DNA of 64,000 nucleotides from Silene conica (GCA_029255685.2 CM055313.2:45650079-45714078); one strand, 5' to 3'. Shown: positions 43,272 to 55,401, counted from the first letter of the stretch. Translations and numbers: made by a program. Notes: generated from the sequence alone by a model not told the origin.

Positions 43272-44268
43272 TGTTGGGGCTGGTGTCCTTGACAATTAAG
43301 TACAATGACTTATTAAATCTCTTTAAGGATCACAAGGGCATACTTTTGTATTATTACCAGTTGATCCACGTTTATCAATAACGGTTGGCTTGCTAGATAA
43401 GTTTGACGTTATTGTCATACGGATGGCGGTGATCAACTGGTCCCTATACGTCACACCTATAGGACACGTTTGAGAGATGTGAAGGTATGAAAATACAGTC
43501 ACATTTTGCCGGATAAGACTAAACAGTTAGTCAGAGGTATTGACTATTAAATTAGTCAATAAGATGTTGAGATTATTATTTAATACGGATTAAATAATTT
43601 TAGCTAATACGGATTACATGTTTAATTCGTAAATTAAATATAAACGGTAATATATTTAATTGAATATTGTATTCGCGAATTAATATAAACAGTTATATTA
43701 ATTTGGGTAATTATACAATATCGTATTTTGTCAGACCATTATTAATATATCGACTGTATTAATATCTGATAACATGTTACGATTTATAATTAAAATCCCG
43801 CGAATAACTTATAGCTAAATGGGTCGAATCACGAATTAGAATAAGGTAAGAGTGGAAAGCCCACTCCTACCCTATTAGAATTTTCGGCCAAAACAACTAC
43901 ATAAGGAGGAGGACTCTCCTTATGTCAGTGACTCTTGTTTCACTGTTTAAACAAATCTCAAGAAAATTAGGGTTTTGAGAGCATTCTTCTCCCAAAACCT
44001 CAGATCTCACATCTAAAACCTTAATAGCTCTCCCAATATTGCAAGGCAGTTGGAGAGGATTTCTAGCACACGCGGCCACGTCTCATTCTAAGTCTTGGGT
44101 GCAAGTTATAGGAGGGAATTTGTGTTAATTCCTGTTCTTAGGCCTTTCGCACAAGGACCAAAGGTTGATTTCTTTTCTTATCCTTTTTAATCTTATGACC
44201 ATAAACACAACTGTATTTTTCATTATAATCCTGCAAGTTTAGGGTGAATACATGCTTTATTCCCCACA
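43272..44268 (+). repeat. Copia C 3' LTR
   Basis: 997 bp, two differences from the 5' LTR, followed by the duplication TTAAG. Confidence 0.95.
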
Positions 44269-44357
44269 TTAAGGAACGAAGGAAAGTCAACCAGAGTCTT
44301 TATTTAAGTACCAAGAGTCAAATCGAGAAGAAAACCGGAGATTTTCAATGCGGATAC

Positions 44358-44489
44358 GGTCGACCGACCTACTATATGGGTCGGCCGACCAGGCCTGATT
44401 TTTATGAAGTCCATAATCTTGAAGAAAGCCCAGAATTTTCTTAAGTCCGTAAAAGAGGTCGACCGACCCACCAAAGTGGTCGACCGACC
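44358..44489. repeat. Two 12-9-12 units, Athila1 3' LTR
   Basis: 44358-44390 and 44457-44489, the counterparts of 18494 and 18593. The second unit is a perfect match here. Confidence 0.9.
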
Positions 44490-44990
44490 TCAGCGAAGCC
44501 CAAGAACAGTTTTCGGTAATAGTTTAGAAGTAGGAGTCTTTAGGAAACTCTGAATTTATGCCCTATATAAACTAATCTTGTGATTAGGGTTTGGATGGAG
44601 TTATATATCAAGTTTTATTATTCAGTTCTTAGTTAAGAAGCTACAATAAAGTTACAATCTAGTTTTATTCCAGCTTTAGTTCGTAATCTTTCAATAATTC
44701 CCAAGCATTCAATAAAGTTTGTTCCTTTCTGCCCTAATGCCGACTTTGGTAATTACTCTCTTAATCTAGTTTTATTATTGTTCTTATCATTATTGTATTC
44801 AATTAAGGTAGAATCCCAAGCTTTGTTAATTCTTGCATGTTTAGATTATCATTCATCATGTTTTCCATGTTTATTCCCGTTTTTATAATTGTTTTAGTCA
44901 CCATGAGTAGCTAAATTTCATATGTTAGGATGTAGGGGATGAATATGCATAGGTAGTATAGATTTCGAGACCGACTTGTAGCAGAGCCGT

Positions 44991-45064
44991 GGTCGGCCGA
45001 CTCAAATAATGGGTCGGTCGACCAAGGCGGTGGTCGGCCGACCGGAATAGCTGGTCGGTCGACC
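44991..45064. repeat. Two 12-9-12 units, Athila1 3' LTR
   Basis: 44991-45023 and 45032-45064, the counterparts of 19126 and 19167. Confidence 0.9.
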
Positions 45065-45656
45065 CACTCGCGCATGAATCTTGTTTCGTCTTTCTTTGTT
45101 GACTATAGTATCCTACAATGAGACTAAAAGGAGACTTGTAGGACGTTAGTAATGACCTACCCAATATTGAGAGATACGGGAAGGGCATTGGTTTACACCT
45201 TAAGACGGCTAGGTTACTTAAGACTGAAAGGTATGTGACCTAGGATTTAGGAATCACCCTTATTGTTGACACCCAATAATTGTGAGACCTAGGAACTAAT
45301 AGCATAGGCCGAAAGGAGCTATTAGGTACCATAGACCGAAAGGATATGTTACACCCCTTACGCGACTGCAATACATGTTGACCTTAGGATTTATATTACC
45401 TTAGCTATTTATTACCCAAACATCCTAGCATCCCTTTTATTATAATTTTATTCTCATCTTTATTTACTTGCTTTATTTTATATATGTTCTAGACTTAGTA
45501 ACAATCATTCAAACCCCCACTTTTATTACCTTAAAACATTAACACCAAACAATAAACATTCCCCACCTCTCTGTGGTTCGACCCTGACTTTCACTATCTA
45601 TTGTTAAAGTTAGGAATTATAAATTTTATCTTTGATACCCTCAACGACGGGCATCA

Positions 45657-48343
45657 GAAATGTTCATCATGAGTTGAGAAGATGTTTGAAGACATTACCT
45701 AATCACTATGAAGATAGTGGGAGTTATTAACTATAAAGATAGTGATGTGAAATTCAGTGGCAGAAAAGTTATTAAGGAAACGAAACCTACCATTAAGATC
45801 GATGGTGATACTTTAAAAGTTAAGGAATATTAGGTTTTCAATTCTAAATAAATGTATGTTAAGAACATAAATCATAAGTGAGTTTATTATATGATAATGA
45901 AACGTCACCGATTAGTTAACGAGGTTTGGATTTGAATCCAAGATATGAAAATGTTAATTCATATAACCTTGATTAAAAATGCCAAAGGTTGAAACAAAAC
46001 CACATTTCGATATAAGTTCTTGAGGAGAACTAATGGATCGAATCTAGGTTAACTACAATATGATTTCTAGTACAATATGACAATATTCATAAGGATGACA
46101 TGTCATGAGTTATAAGAAAACAGTGGCAGCTTCCTTAAAGTAAGGAGACTCGAGTCGAGTATAAAGACTTGAAATGTACTTGAATAAGATCATATTATGC
46201 GAGATGATATGAGTCATAAGGAAACCGGAATTTGTAGGTTTAAAAGATGTGAAGATAGGGTATATTCACATAACAAACCATTAATACGAATTGATGTATG
46301 ATCATCAAAGATTGTTTATGTGGAGCAACAATATCGTATTGATTGTTCGCACATAACAATCACTCTTATCGTTTGAGTTATTATTATTATTAATATTAAC
46401 TCACAATTTATACTTTGTGAAATCCAAATGGGTTGTAAGAGTCAATTTGAACCCCGTAAAGTGAACTGGATTAACTTAGTATAGCCCATAGTCGCTTGTA
46501 TGAGGTGACGTCTCGAAGCGACTAGAATGTGAGGCGATTGATGGCAAGTTCAAATGTCATAGAGTCATATGGGATGACTAGTCGATCACATAGGCAGACT
46601 GTGTAACACTCTGTCGGGCATTTAGTGACCGCTTATAGAGTTCTGGAAATTTTATAATTAGCCTGGTCGTGGCGAGAGCTACTATATTATTCACATAAGT
46701 CGATTCTTTGACTTGAGACTGTTCGCCCAAGGTGATACAGCCTCAGATTGACTTTGATTTTAGCTCTACGATCAACCGTTAAAGGGGGTCAAATGGGCTT
46801 CTTTTGGGTCATGATGGACTGTGTTAGTCGAAGGGAACAGTAGGATAGGAATTGTCCAACCCCTTTGTCAGGGTTGTCTTAAATCTCAAGGCCACTCGAG
46901 GAGAAGTTTAACTGGAAATGCGTGGCCACGCTCGGAAGGTATCTATGGTAGATAATTCCAGTCAAAGCAGTTAAATCTCCAGATCGAGAAAAACCGCTCA
47001 AGATATGATCAAATGCAAGTACGACCTGGAAGACACCTTGCATTGAGTGGGAGATGACGTAATAGGACAAGAGAATTGGTGACGCACACTTGTCGAGGAC
47101 AAGTGGGAGATTGTTGGGAAATGTGTCCTCAACAATAGTGCGATCACGACAGTGATAAAAATCATTGTCATAAATCTTATAAGAATATGCAAGGGACGAT
47201 CCAATATTGATTTAGTCAACTGACCAACATTAATCGGTAATGATTGGCTGACTAGAGTTTGACATTACTGTCGTATGACGGTGGTGGTTAGTTGATCCCT
47301 TTAGGTCACACCTATAGGACAGACCCCTTAAACATATATTGATTAATTATATAGGATACAGATTTATCGATATTCTTAAAACCGTATATCAAGAAATCAG
47401 AGGTTAAATCTTAAAGTAAGATTTATATTCGAAATGTATCGATTGTCAAATATTAATCGATATTTATGAAATGTCGAAATTAGAATGAGATGGGTTCGTG
47501 GTTATTACAAACGTTGTTAATATATCGTATCAACGATTATTACGATAACCATATGTTGGGACAGTAATTTCGAATTACTTATTAATTTGTTAAATGTGAT
47601 TTAATTAATTTAAATATTATTTATGTGATAAATTTATATTTTAAATTAATACAATTATTATGTCACATAAGATGTTACGTAATTAGTTAAATTGTACAAA
47701 TTATAAATCGTAATATGAATGTCCATATTACGTCTTAGTGTGTCGTGTAAGTTGACAATATATGATAAAATTATATGATATTTTATCTTATAATTGTAAT
47801 GATTATGTCATATTATGATATGACCTTACTTGTGCTTGAGTGCATGAGAAGGAATTAAAATCCCTTCTACATACTCCACTTTACACGACACAATGAACCA
47901 CCCCAACCAACATATATTCTCTTTATATACATGTGATCATTTACATAAGAAGTGCTAATCCATACTTTAGTTTTTCGTGTGAGAAACTAAAAGTCATAAA
48001 ACCTCACAAATATTATTTAGATAATATTTTCTTAGTATACTAATAATAATATTATTAGTAAACGGTTTTAATACTACCGATTCCGTCACCTAGCTCGTGC
48101 TCGTGCTTCAGTGTTTAAGGGTAGGTCTTGGGTGCATCGTAAAGGAGGCAAGCTATTTTGGTTGCTTCGTGGAGGATCGTCCTAGCACTTATTTGGACCG
48201 TTTGTAAGCCCTTTTATTGTTATTGTTCCGCAAATTTTATTGCATGCATAAGATCTTGAGTATAAATTAATATGAGATTAATTAAAAATGTACATAATTA
48301 GTAAGACTACATTATTATGGTTAACTAGTATGACTAAGGTTTT
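45657..48343 (+). mobile_element. Copia element B, right part with 3' LTR
   Basis: Noncoding 3' interior (45657-47111) ending in AAGTGGGAGAT, then a 3' LTR from 47112 (TGTTGGGAAATGTG). The last ~750 bp of interior matches D in inverse orientation. The LTR stops about 30 bp short of the family's usual end and is fused to a truncated Athila2 LTR near 48343. No pol. Confidence 0.82.
47112..48343 (+). repeat. Copia B 3' LTR, end-truncated
   Basis: About 1.23 kb. Its first ~230 bases resemble the D and F LTRs. The 5' partner is absent from the window, so LTR dating is not possible. Confidence 0.82.
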
Positions 48344-49460
48344 CCTTCATAGGGTTATTCATCAAGTTCATTACCAAGTTTTACATTCAGTTTTTAATCT
48401 AGTTTTCTATCATAGAGTTACAATCGAGTTTTAGCTTTAATCTTTCAATAATCATCAAACTCTTTTCTTTAGTTTATATACATTGTTCATCATCAATCTT
48501 TCAACAATAATCAATAAAGTTCGTTCTTTCCTGCCTTAATCATTGTTTCCGGTAATTCCTCTATAAATTTCAGTTCTATTATTATTAGTTAGAATTATTG
48601 TTTCCATTTTAAGATAGAATCTCAAACCTTATTAGTAATTGCATGTTTAGATTGATATTTATAAATTCCATGTTTATTCCTGTCTTTATTGTTGTTTTAG
48701 TAATCATGAGTAGCTAAATACATATGTTAGGATGTAGGGGATGAATATGCGTAGGTAGTATAGGTTCTGAGACCAACTGTAGCAGAGCCGTGGTCGGTCG
48801 ACCTACATAATGGGTCGGTCGACCAAGGCTGTGGTCGGCCGACTGGGCTAACTGGTCGGTCGACCCACTCGCGTTTGTATTCTGTTCGTTTTATTTCGTC
48901 GACTATAGTATCCTGCAATGAGACCCAAAAGAGACTTGTAGGATGTTAGTAATGACCTACCCAAGATTGAAAGATACGGGAAGGGCATTGGTTTACACCT
49001 TAAGACGGCTAGGTTACTTAAGACTGAAAAGTATGTGACCTAGGATTTAGGAATCACCCTTATTGTTGACACCCAATAGTTGTGAGACCTAGGAACTAAT
49101 AGCATAGGCCGAAAGGAGCTATTAGGTACCATAGACCGAAAGGATATGTTACACCCCTTACGCGACTGCAATACATGTTGACCTTAGGATTTATATTACC
49201 TTAGCTATTTGTTACCCAATCATCCTAGCATCTCTTTTATTATAGTTTTACTCTCGTCTTTGTTTACTTGCTTTACTTTATATTTGTTTTAGACTTAGTG
49301 AAAATAACTCAAAACCCCCTACTTTATTGTTACTTAATAGATTAAAAATTAGAAAACATAATTAACCTTGTCTCTCTGTGGTTCGACCCTTACTATCACT
49401 ATCTATAGTTTTAGTTTGGTTTATAAATCTTATCTTTGACACCCACAACGACGGGTGTCA
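48344..49460 (+). repeat. Athila2 5' LTR, 3' portion
   Basis: Begins AGGGTTATTCATCAAG, matching 53575 in the 3' LTR, and ends GGGTGTCA. Confidence 0.88.
48792..48865. repeat. Two 12-9-12 units, Athila2 5' LTR
   Basis: 48792-48824 (spacer TACATAATG) and 48833-48865 (spacer GGGCTAACT). Their positions match the pair at 19126-19199. Confidence 0.9.
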
Positions 49461-49465
49461 AATTT

Positions 49466-49483
49466 TGGCGCCGTTGCCGGGGA
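49466..49483 (+). other. Athila2 primer-binding site
   Basis: TGGCGCCGTTGCCGGGGA, tRNA-Asp type. Confidence 0.92.
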
Positions 49484-49644
49484 GACGGTATAATTTTGTT
49501 TGTAGATTTTTAGTTTATTTTTCTTGTCTTAAGGAACTTAGGTTCCTTAAGACCGTTACTTACCTTTTCTTCTAGTGTTGTTTTTGCATATTAGAAGACA
49601 GGTTTTTGAGAGGAAGACTTGAGTACTCTCAGTGCTTTTGCGAT

Positions 49645-50978
49645 CATGTCCACTATTTCTGATAATCTTCAACCAGCAGCACACCACCTTCCCCAGGGAT
49701 TTACTCTCCCCTTTATAATTCAGCTCTCCTATATCGAATTGGTGGAGCAAAGTCAGTTTGCAGGCCTACCGGATGAGGATCCTTGGAAGCATTTGGAGCT
49801 ATTTACAGATTATTGTTGTTCCATACCCGTACCGACTGGAGTGGCACAAGATGAGGTTAAGGAGAAGTTGTTTCGTTTATCCTTGAAAGATTATGCGCGT
49901 GAATGGATTCGCTACCTTGATAGGGTAGCGGCCAGAGTTACAGATTGGACATCTCTAGCATTGGCTTTCTGCAAAGAGTACATTTCACCAGCGAAAACCA
50001 ATGCCTTGAGAGGTCAAATCTCAAATTTCCAGCAAGCACCCGATGAGAAATTTCATGAAGCATGGACCCGTTTTAAGAAGTTAAGTTGGTTCGATCCGTT
50101 CCTCACCACGGCTTTGAGGAGTTGTACCTTTGCAACCATTTCTATAACTCCTTGATTCGGCTACAAATGGTGGATTTCATAATGTAGCTTATGATAAGGG
50201 TTGGGATATTATTGAGGAGTTGGCGGTTCATAGAGCTGAATCTGAAAATGCACGTGGGAATTCACTGAAAACAAGTATTGAAATAAGTCATGTTGCCGCA
50301 CTTGAAACATCCAATAACGCCCGTTCCGAAAAACTTGAGAAACCTTATGAGGAACCAACCCCAAAGGATGATTCTGCCGCAGTTCAGGACGAAGAAATTG
50401 ATCCCATGCACAGGTCAGAAGGTCGACCGACCACAACATCAGGTCGACCGACCTCGACACCTGACGTGAGATTAGTTTCTGCAAAACATAAAAATTTCGA
50501 TAATACAGCGCCTGGTCGATCGACCGCTATACCTGGTCGACCGACCGCGTTACCTGGGCAGATTGTGGGTTCGCCTCCTGAGCTACCTGACTCTCCTCTC
50601 ATCAATGCCTCGACAAAGATTCTGAAGTTAAAAGAGCCAAAAATTGCTGATTCTGCGACAAGCATTGCAGTCCCGTATACGGATCATTTGGAGAAAGTAA
50701 AGTTGGAACATCAGTTCAGAAAAATCTTGGAGATCGTCAAAGGCCTTGAGCTTAAGAGAAAATTGGAGGACCATCCTATTATTTCTGTTGTTGCAGGTCA
50801 TGGTAAAGAGGGCATAGGAGATCCTGGTGATACTAGTGAGACAAAATTGGAGCAAGTTGCTGAAAAAGATAGCTCGGGCAAAGTAAAGAAGCGTGTCATA
50901 GCTTACGCGACACTAGATACCCTTCCTCCATCTAGGCCCTGTTGTCTGGAAGCCCAGAATAGCAGTCCACACTGCTGA
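49645..50978 (+). pseudogene. Athila2 gag remains
   Basis: The N-terminal part is Ty3-type gag related to Athila1 (LVEQSQFAGLPDEDPWKHLE, LRGQISNFQQAPDEKFHEAW). The C-terminal part is a charged, low-complexity segment with GRPT repeats encoded by two bipartite units. Zinc knuckle and protease are not seen. It is disabled, with at least one break. Confidence 0.82.
50421..50546. repeat. Two 12-9-12 units in Athila2 gag remains
   Basis: 50421-50453 (spacer ACAACATCA) and 50514-50546 (first arm GGTCGATCGACC, spacer GCTATACCT). Confidence 0.9.
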
Positions 50979-51263
50979 AAGGACCTCCTTTAGCCAAGTG
51001 CCTTACTTTGGGGTATCTTGCTGCTGAGTCGTAATGCTAGTCAAGCGTTCTATTTCAGTTTTTTGTTGGACTATTTTTGTTCTTGTTTTTAGACTTAGAC
51101 TCTTTTTGCTTTTGTTGCTTCGTTTTGGGACATTTTAGACTTGGTTCTGGGATCTTCCGCATTTGTTGGGTGCATATATGATGATTTTTCAGGTTTGAGG
51201 AAGAATGACTTGGTTAATACAAGTGTTTCCGAAGAAAAAAAAAAGACTGCTGTGCACCAGAGG

Positions 51264-51296
51264 GGTCGACCGACTAAAAATATGGGTCGGTCGACC
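51264..51296. repeat. 12-9-12 unit, Athila2 interior
   Basis: GGTCGACCGACT, spacer AAAAATATG, GGTCGGTCGACC. Confidence 0.9.
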
Positions 51297-52217
51297 TGGT
51301 CCCTCACAGCCTGTTCTTTTCTTCCTCGGGAACCGCGCAACCACCTTGGGTACTTGAGTGGCACTGCTGGCCACCAAAACCTCCCAGCTTATGCTGGTTT
51401 GGGGAGGTTCTTCATGCATTTAAAAATCCGGTGATCTCTATTCCTTTTCCTTTGGTTTTTATCTTTTTGCATTTCTTTTAATTTTTTTTCATAAAACCTT
51501 TACTTAGGCTAATGCACAATGGGGACATTGTGCGGATTGGTTTGGGGAATGGTTTAGTCACATGCATTGTTCCATTGCATTTTGTCACACGTTTATCTGC
51601 ATTTCCGTATTGCATTGTTCTTTTCTTTATTTTCCTTACATATACAAAAGAAAAATCCAAAAAAAAAAAAAAAAAATTCAAAAATTCCCAAAAACATGCA
51701 CGTTTATTTTAGCATATAGGTCGAGTCGGAACGAGAGTATTTCAAGGATGATTTTTGCTATCTTACATGTTATTGCCTTTACCCTGCCTTGTCAAACTTG
51801 TTTTAATATGAGAGTCTTTTGCATATCTACGAGTTCTTGTCAATTTGTATATCTTGAGACTTGACTTATACCTTGGCAACCTACTATACATTCTGAGTTT
51901 TTAGAGCCTTATTCCTGGTTTCATTCTTAAACCAGTTGTCTAGGATGTGAGTAGTACTCCCCTTGGAACATGTTACATCAATATGCATAAACATGAACTT
52001 GAATTGCTATATACTTGTTATACTATCTCGTTTTGTGAGTCTTGATACGTGCATTTGGGATCCCTTTCTCTATTTTACCCATAAGCTTCACATAGCCAAA
52101 ATTGCCTTTTTATTCCCCCAAAACTACATCCCATACGTAGCCTACCCTTCCAAGCTAGTATTCGTGGTCTTTGGTTTAATTTTGAGGCATCTTGGTTTGT
52201 ATGCTATCATGAGCAAA

Positions 52218-52248
<31 letters not shown>

Positions 52249-52324
52249 AAGGAAAAAGAATAGAAAAAGAAAGAAAAAGAAAGAAAAAAAATAGAACGGA
52301 AAAAGTCAAAGCGTTCAGAAAATA

Positions 52325-52357
52325 GGTCGACCGACCACCTTCATGGGTCGGCCGACC
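52325..52357. repeat. 12-9-12 unit, Athila2 interior
   Basis: GGTCGACCGACC, spacer ACCTTCATG, GGTCGGCCGACC. Matches the Athila1 unit at 24142. Confidence 0.9.
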
Positions 52358-53446
52358 ACCTGACAATGTTAGAATTCAAAATTTCGTTCTAAAATCTCTT
52401 TCTTTTATGTGTTATCACTCCCCTACTTAATTCAAAATATTGGGGAGTCCTTTCTTATGTAATGTGAGAGATGTGCAACAAAAGAGCACTTTCTTAATAT
52501 CAAAGAGTTGTGAAATATGTTGTTGGAAACCGGTTTTACTAGCTTGGCTACTAGCCCCACAAATCCAAAAACATCTTAACCACTTTTACCTTTTACCTCA
52601 CATATCTTCCATTACCTCGATTGCATGTATCTGGGTCACGTAATGAGATTGTTATACGGAGTTGTAGAATTCTTATTCATGTTAGATTGCAGGCATGTTT
52701 CCATGGGTCGTAGTTAGGTGAGTGTCATTACAATATACTTCTTTCTATCTTTTACATATACTCACCTTTTCATGAGTGTCTCGAGCGTACCGCGAGAGTC
52801 CATGGTATAAAGTCTCTATTGTCTCTAGTTTGCAAGTTTGACGACTCTACAACTCGTTTGCATGATTCGAATACTTTCTCATTTTGTACTTGGTATTGGT
52901 TTAAGCTAACATGTAAATTTCGCTCTGAGATTGAAATCGTTCCATTAGTCAAGATCGAGTCTATTTCTTGCTTGAGGGCAAGCAAGGTTTGGTTTGGGGA
53001 ATTTGATGCGTGTCTATTTTATGATGTTTTACATCTATTTTCACACGCATTTTAGAGCTCATTTACGATGTTTTAACATTTATTTCCTAACAATTGTCTA
53101 CTTTCGTATTTTTATGCTCTTTTGCAGATTTATGCGGAAAAGGGACGATTTTATACCAAATTAATGCCCTCGGGATTTTTCATGACTAAGGACAAGAAGG
53201 AATGAATCCTAGCGCACATTTCAAGGCCTGAAGATAGCTTTAACAAGCAAAGAATCGATCCACGATATTGGAGCCTGTTTCAAATGGCTATATCGCGAGT
53301 TCTATAGCTGATAATGGAGTGATTCCAGTTGGAGGTGAAAGCTTATCCTCTTAGCTTTCCAACGCCACAAGAATCGCTTGATTACGATGAGTAACAAAGA
53401 AATGGCAGCTATTTTAAGATCGACGCGCGCTGCAGTCCCGTAATTA

Positions 53447-53479
53447 GGTCGACCGACCCGCATAGTTGGTCGACCGACC
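53447..53479. repeat. 12-9-12 unit, Athila2 3' LTR
   Basis: GGTCGACCGACC, spacer CGCATAGTT, GGTCGACCGACC. Confidence 0.9.
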
Positions 53480-54015
53480 TCAGCACAGACCCATAAGTTT
53501 CCGCAAAGCCCATTCAAGTTATTAGGTCATTAGGAAACTCTTTATTTCCGCCTATTTAAGCTAATCTCGTGTTTAGGGTTATTCATCAAGTTCATTACCA
53601 AGTTTTACATTCAGTTTTTAATCTAGTTTTCTATCATAGAGTTACAATCGAGTTTTAGCTTTAATCTTTCAATAATCATCAAACTCTTTTCTTTAGTTTA
53701 TATACATTGTTCATCATCAATCTTTCAACAATAATCAATAAAGTTCGTTCTTTCCTGCTTTAATCATTGTTTCCGGTAATTCCTCTTTTAATTTCAGTTC
53801 TATTATTATTAGTTAGAATTATTGTTTCCATTTTAAGATAGAATCTCAAACCTTATTAGTAATTGCATGTTTAGATTGATATTTATAAATTCCATGTTTA
53901 TTCATGTCTTTATTGTTGTTTTAGTAATCATGAGTAGCTAAATACATATGTTAGGATGTAGGGGATGAATATGCGTAGGTAGTATAGGCTCCGAGACCAA
54001 CTGTAGCGGAGCCGT

Positions 54016-54089
54016 GGTCGGTCAACCTACATAATGGGTCGGTCGACCAAGGCTGTGGTCGGCCGACTGGGCTAACTGGTCGGTCGACC
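54016..54089. repeat. Two 12-9-12 units, Athila2 3' LTR
   Basis: 54016-54048 (one mismatch in the first arm) and 54057-54089. Counterparts of 48792 and 48833. Confidence 0.9.
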
Positions 54090-54238
54090 CACTCGCGTTT
54101 GTATTCTGTTCGTTTTATTTCGTCGACTATAGTATCCTGCAATGAGACCCAAAGGAGACTTGTAGGATGTTAGTAATGACCTACCCAAGATTGAAAGATA
54201 CGGGAAGGGCATTGGTTTAAACCTTAAGACGGCTAGGT

Positions 54239-55387
54239 TGTTGGAGTAAGTGTCCTCGACAATAAAGTGATCACGTCAATTATATTATTAATTGACAAAT
54301 CTCTATAAAAGAATATTTGTGGGATGATTCTTTATCATAAGTCAACTGGTCAACATTAATCGGTAATGATTGGCTTGCTAGAGTTTGACATTATTGTCTT
54401 AATGACGGTGGTGACCAGTTGATCCCTTTAGGTCACACCTTTAGGACAACTCTCATAATAATAAATGAAACAACTGTATATTGATACGAGTTAGTTCATT
54501 TTGTAGATTATGAACTATATAAGGAGAAAATTTATAATGGGATTATAAATTGTTTTAGTGATCAAAATGTCATCACAATTGTTTATATGTTTATGAAACA
54601 TAATATCACTTGAATGAGTTATTTTAGCTACAATTGTTGTAGTAATAAAATTGCAATTAAATAAATATATGTAATTATTTGAATTGCTTCTAAATTTACG
54701 ATAAAGAGTTTAAGAGTTAAACTACAAATTACGTAAACTAAAAAGTCCTAACAAATGTCACGTATGGGTCCATTATGCTATATGGACCGTGTGATATGAC
54801 ACACACATACAAAATACATTTTGTATAGGAACATTATTAGGACATGTATTAATTGCAAGGGTGAGCATTGGAAACATTTGAGAGGATTGAGAGGCAATCC
54901 ATTGGGCACTCTACCCATGCCTCTCGGCCGAACCAAAGGAGAGAACAAAAGAAGTTTTGTTCCCTTGTTTTTGAATTCACTCATTCATTCACTAGAGGTT
55001 TTAGGGTTTTGTTTAGAGAGAACAAAAGAGAGAGAAAAATAATTCATATTTCTTCTAACCCTAAACCGTGTGCCTCCTTTAGTAATCTAGAGATTTTGTG
55101 TATTGTTCTAGCAAAATAACATACAAAATATTGAGTGTTGTGTGTCTTGGTGTTCATCTTTTGGAGGCCGTCTCTTTGAAGGTTCAAGGAGGATCATCCG
55201 TGCTAATAAGCTCAAGAACAAGTGAAGAAGGTGACTTCACTTGTGCCCTAATCTAGCCGAGATTATCATTATAAGGGAGCTTATTCTTCCTCTTATATCT
55301 CGACATATAATTTAGTTAAGCATGCATAAGTTCACTATTATATGATAATTATTATTAGTATGACTAAGTAGGTATTTAAACCTAACA
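54239..55387 (+). repeat. Copia E 5' LTR
   Basis: 1149 bp inserted in the Athila2 3' LTR. Its partner is outside the window. Confidence 0.88.
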
Positions 55388-55389
55388 AT

Positions 55390-55401
55390 TGGTATCAGAG
55401 C
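55390..55401 (+). other. Copia E primer-binding site
   Basis: TGGTATCAGAGC two bases after the LTR, tRNA-Met type. Confidence 0.93.

Larger units (their letters stand above)
27301..44268 (+). mobile_element. Ty1/copia element C, Angela lineage
   Basis: LTRs 27301-28297 and 43272-44268, 997 bp each, starting TGTTGGGGCTGG and ending CCCCACA. The duplication TTAAG lies at 27296-27300 and 44269-44273. A tRNA-Met primer site follows the first LTR. Gag-pol runs in one long frame up to an 8.25-kb insertion (element D) and resumes after it. Reverse transcriptase features (GLKQASRSWN, VLYVDDILLIGND) place it in the Angela group. I count only 2 differences between the LTRs (0.2%), so the insertion is very young. 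Apart from the insertion of D it looks nearly whole. Confidence 0.94.
18222..45656 (+). mobile_element. Athila1, Athila/Tat-like Ty3 element, non-autonomous
   Basis: LTRs of ~1.57 kb start TGATGCGTGTC. A tRNA-Asp primer site (TGGCGCCGTTGCCGGGGA) identifies the Athila/Tat group. The duplication GAAAT lies at 18217-18221 and 45657-45661. Without its insertions the element is about 8.2 kb. It encodes gag plus protease but no visible reverse transcriptase, RNase H or integrase. The 3' LTR is split by copia C, and the 3' interior by a solo-LTR-like element. By eye the LTRs differ by roughly 1-2%. Confidence 0.92.
44274..45656 (+). repeat. Athila1 3' LTR, second part
   Basis: Resumes after copia C, matches 18410-19789, ends GGGCATCA and is followed by the duplication GAAAT. 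Confidence 0.92.
50979..53003 (+). other. Athila2 noncoding interior and polypurine tract
   Basis: Collinear with Athila1 22789-24456 and 26733-27112. It has the A-rich tract (51655-51695), the GAAA-rich purine tract (52215-52315) and GGTTTGGTTTGGGGAA just before the LTR. No gene. Confidence 0.8.
48344..54238 (+). mobile_element. Athila2, Athila-like element, non-autonomous
   Basis: The 5' LTR lacks roughly its first 570 bp. A tRNA-Asp primer site and degraded gag follow, then the same noncoding landmarks as Athila1 and a 3' LTR from 53004 that is interrupted at 54238 by copia E. The interior is only ~3.5 kb, with no protease or reverse transcriptase recognised. The element is broken; its right end lies outside the window. 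Confidence 0.87.
53004..54238 (+). repeat. Athila2 3' LTR, interrupted
   Basis: Starts TGATGCGTGTC. It breaks off after GGCTAGGT where copia E begins; the remainder is outside the window. Confidence 0.9.
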
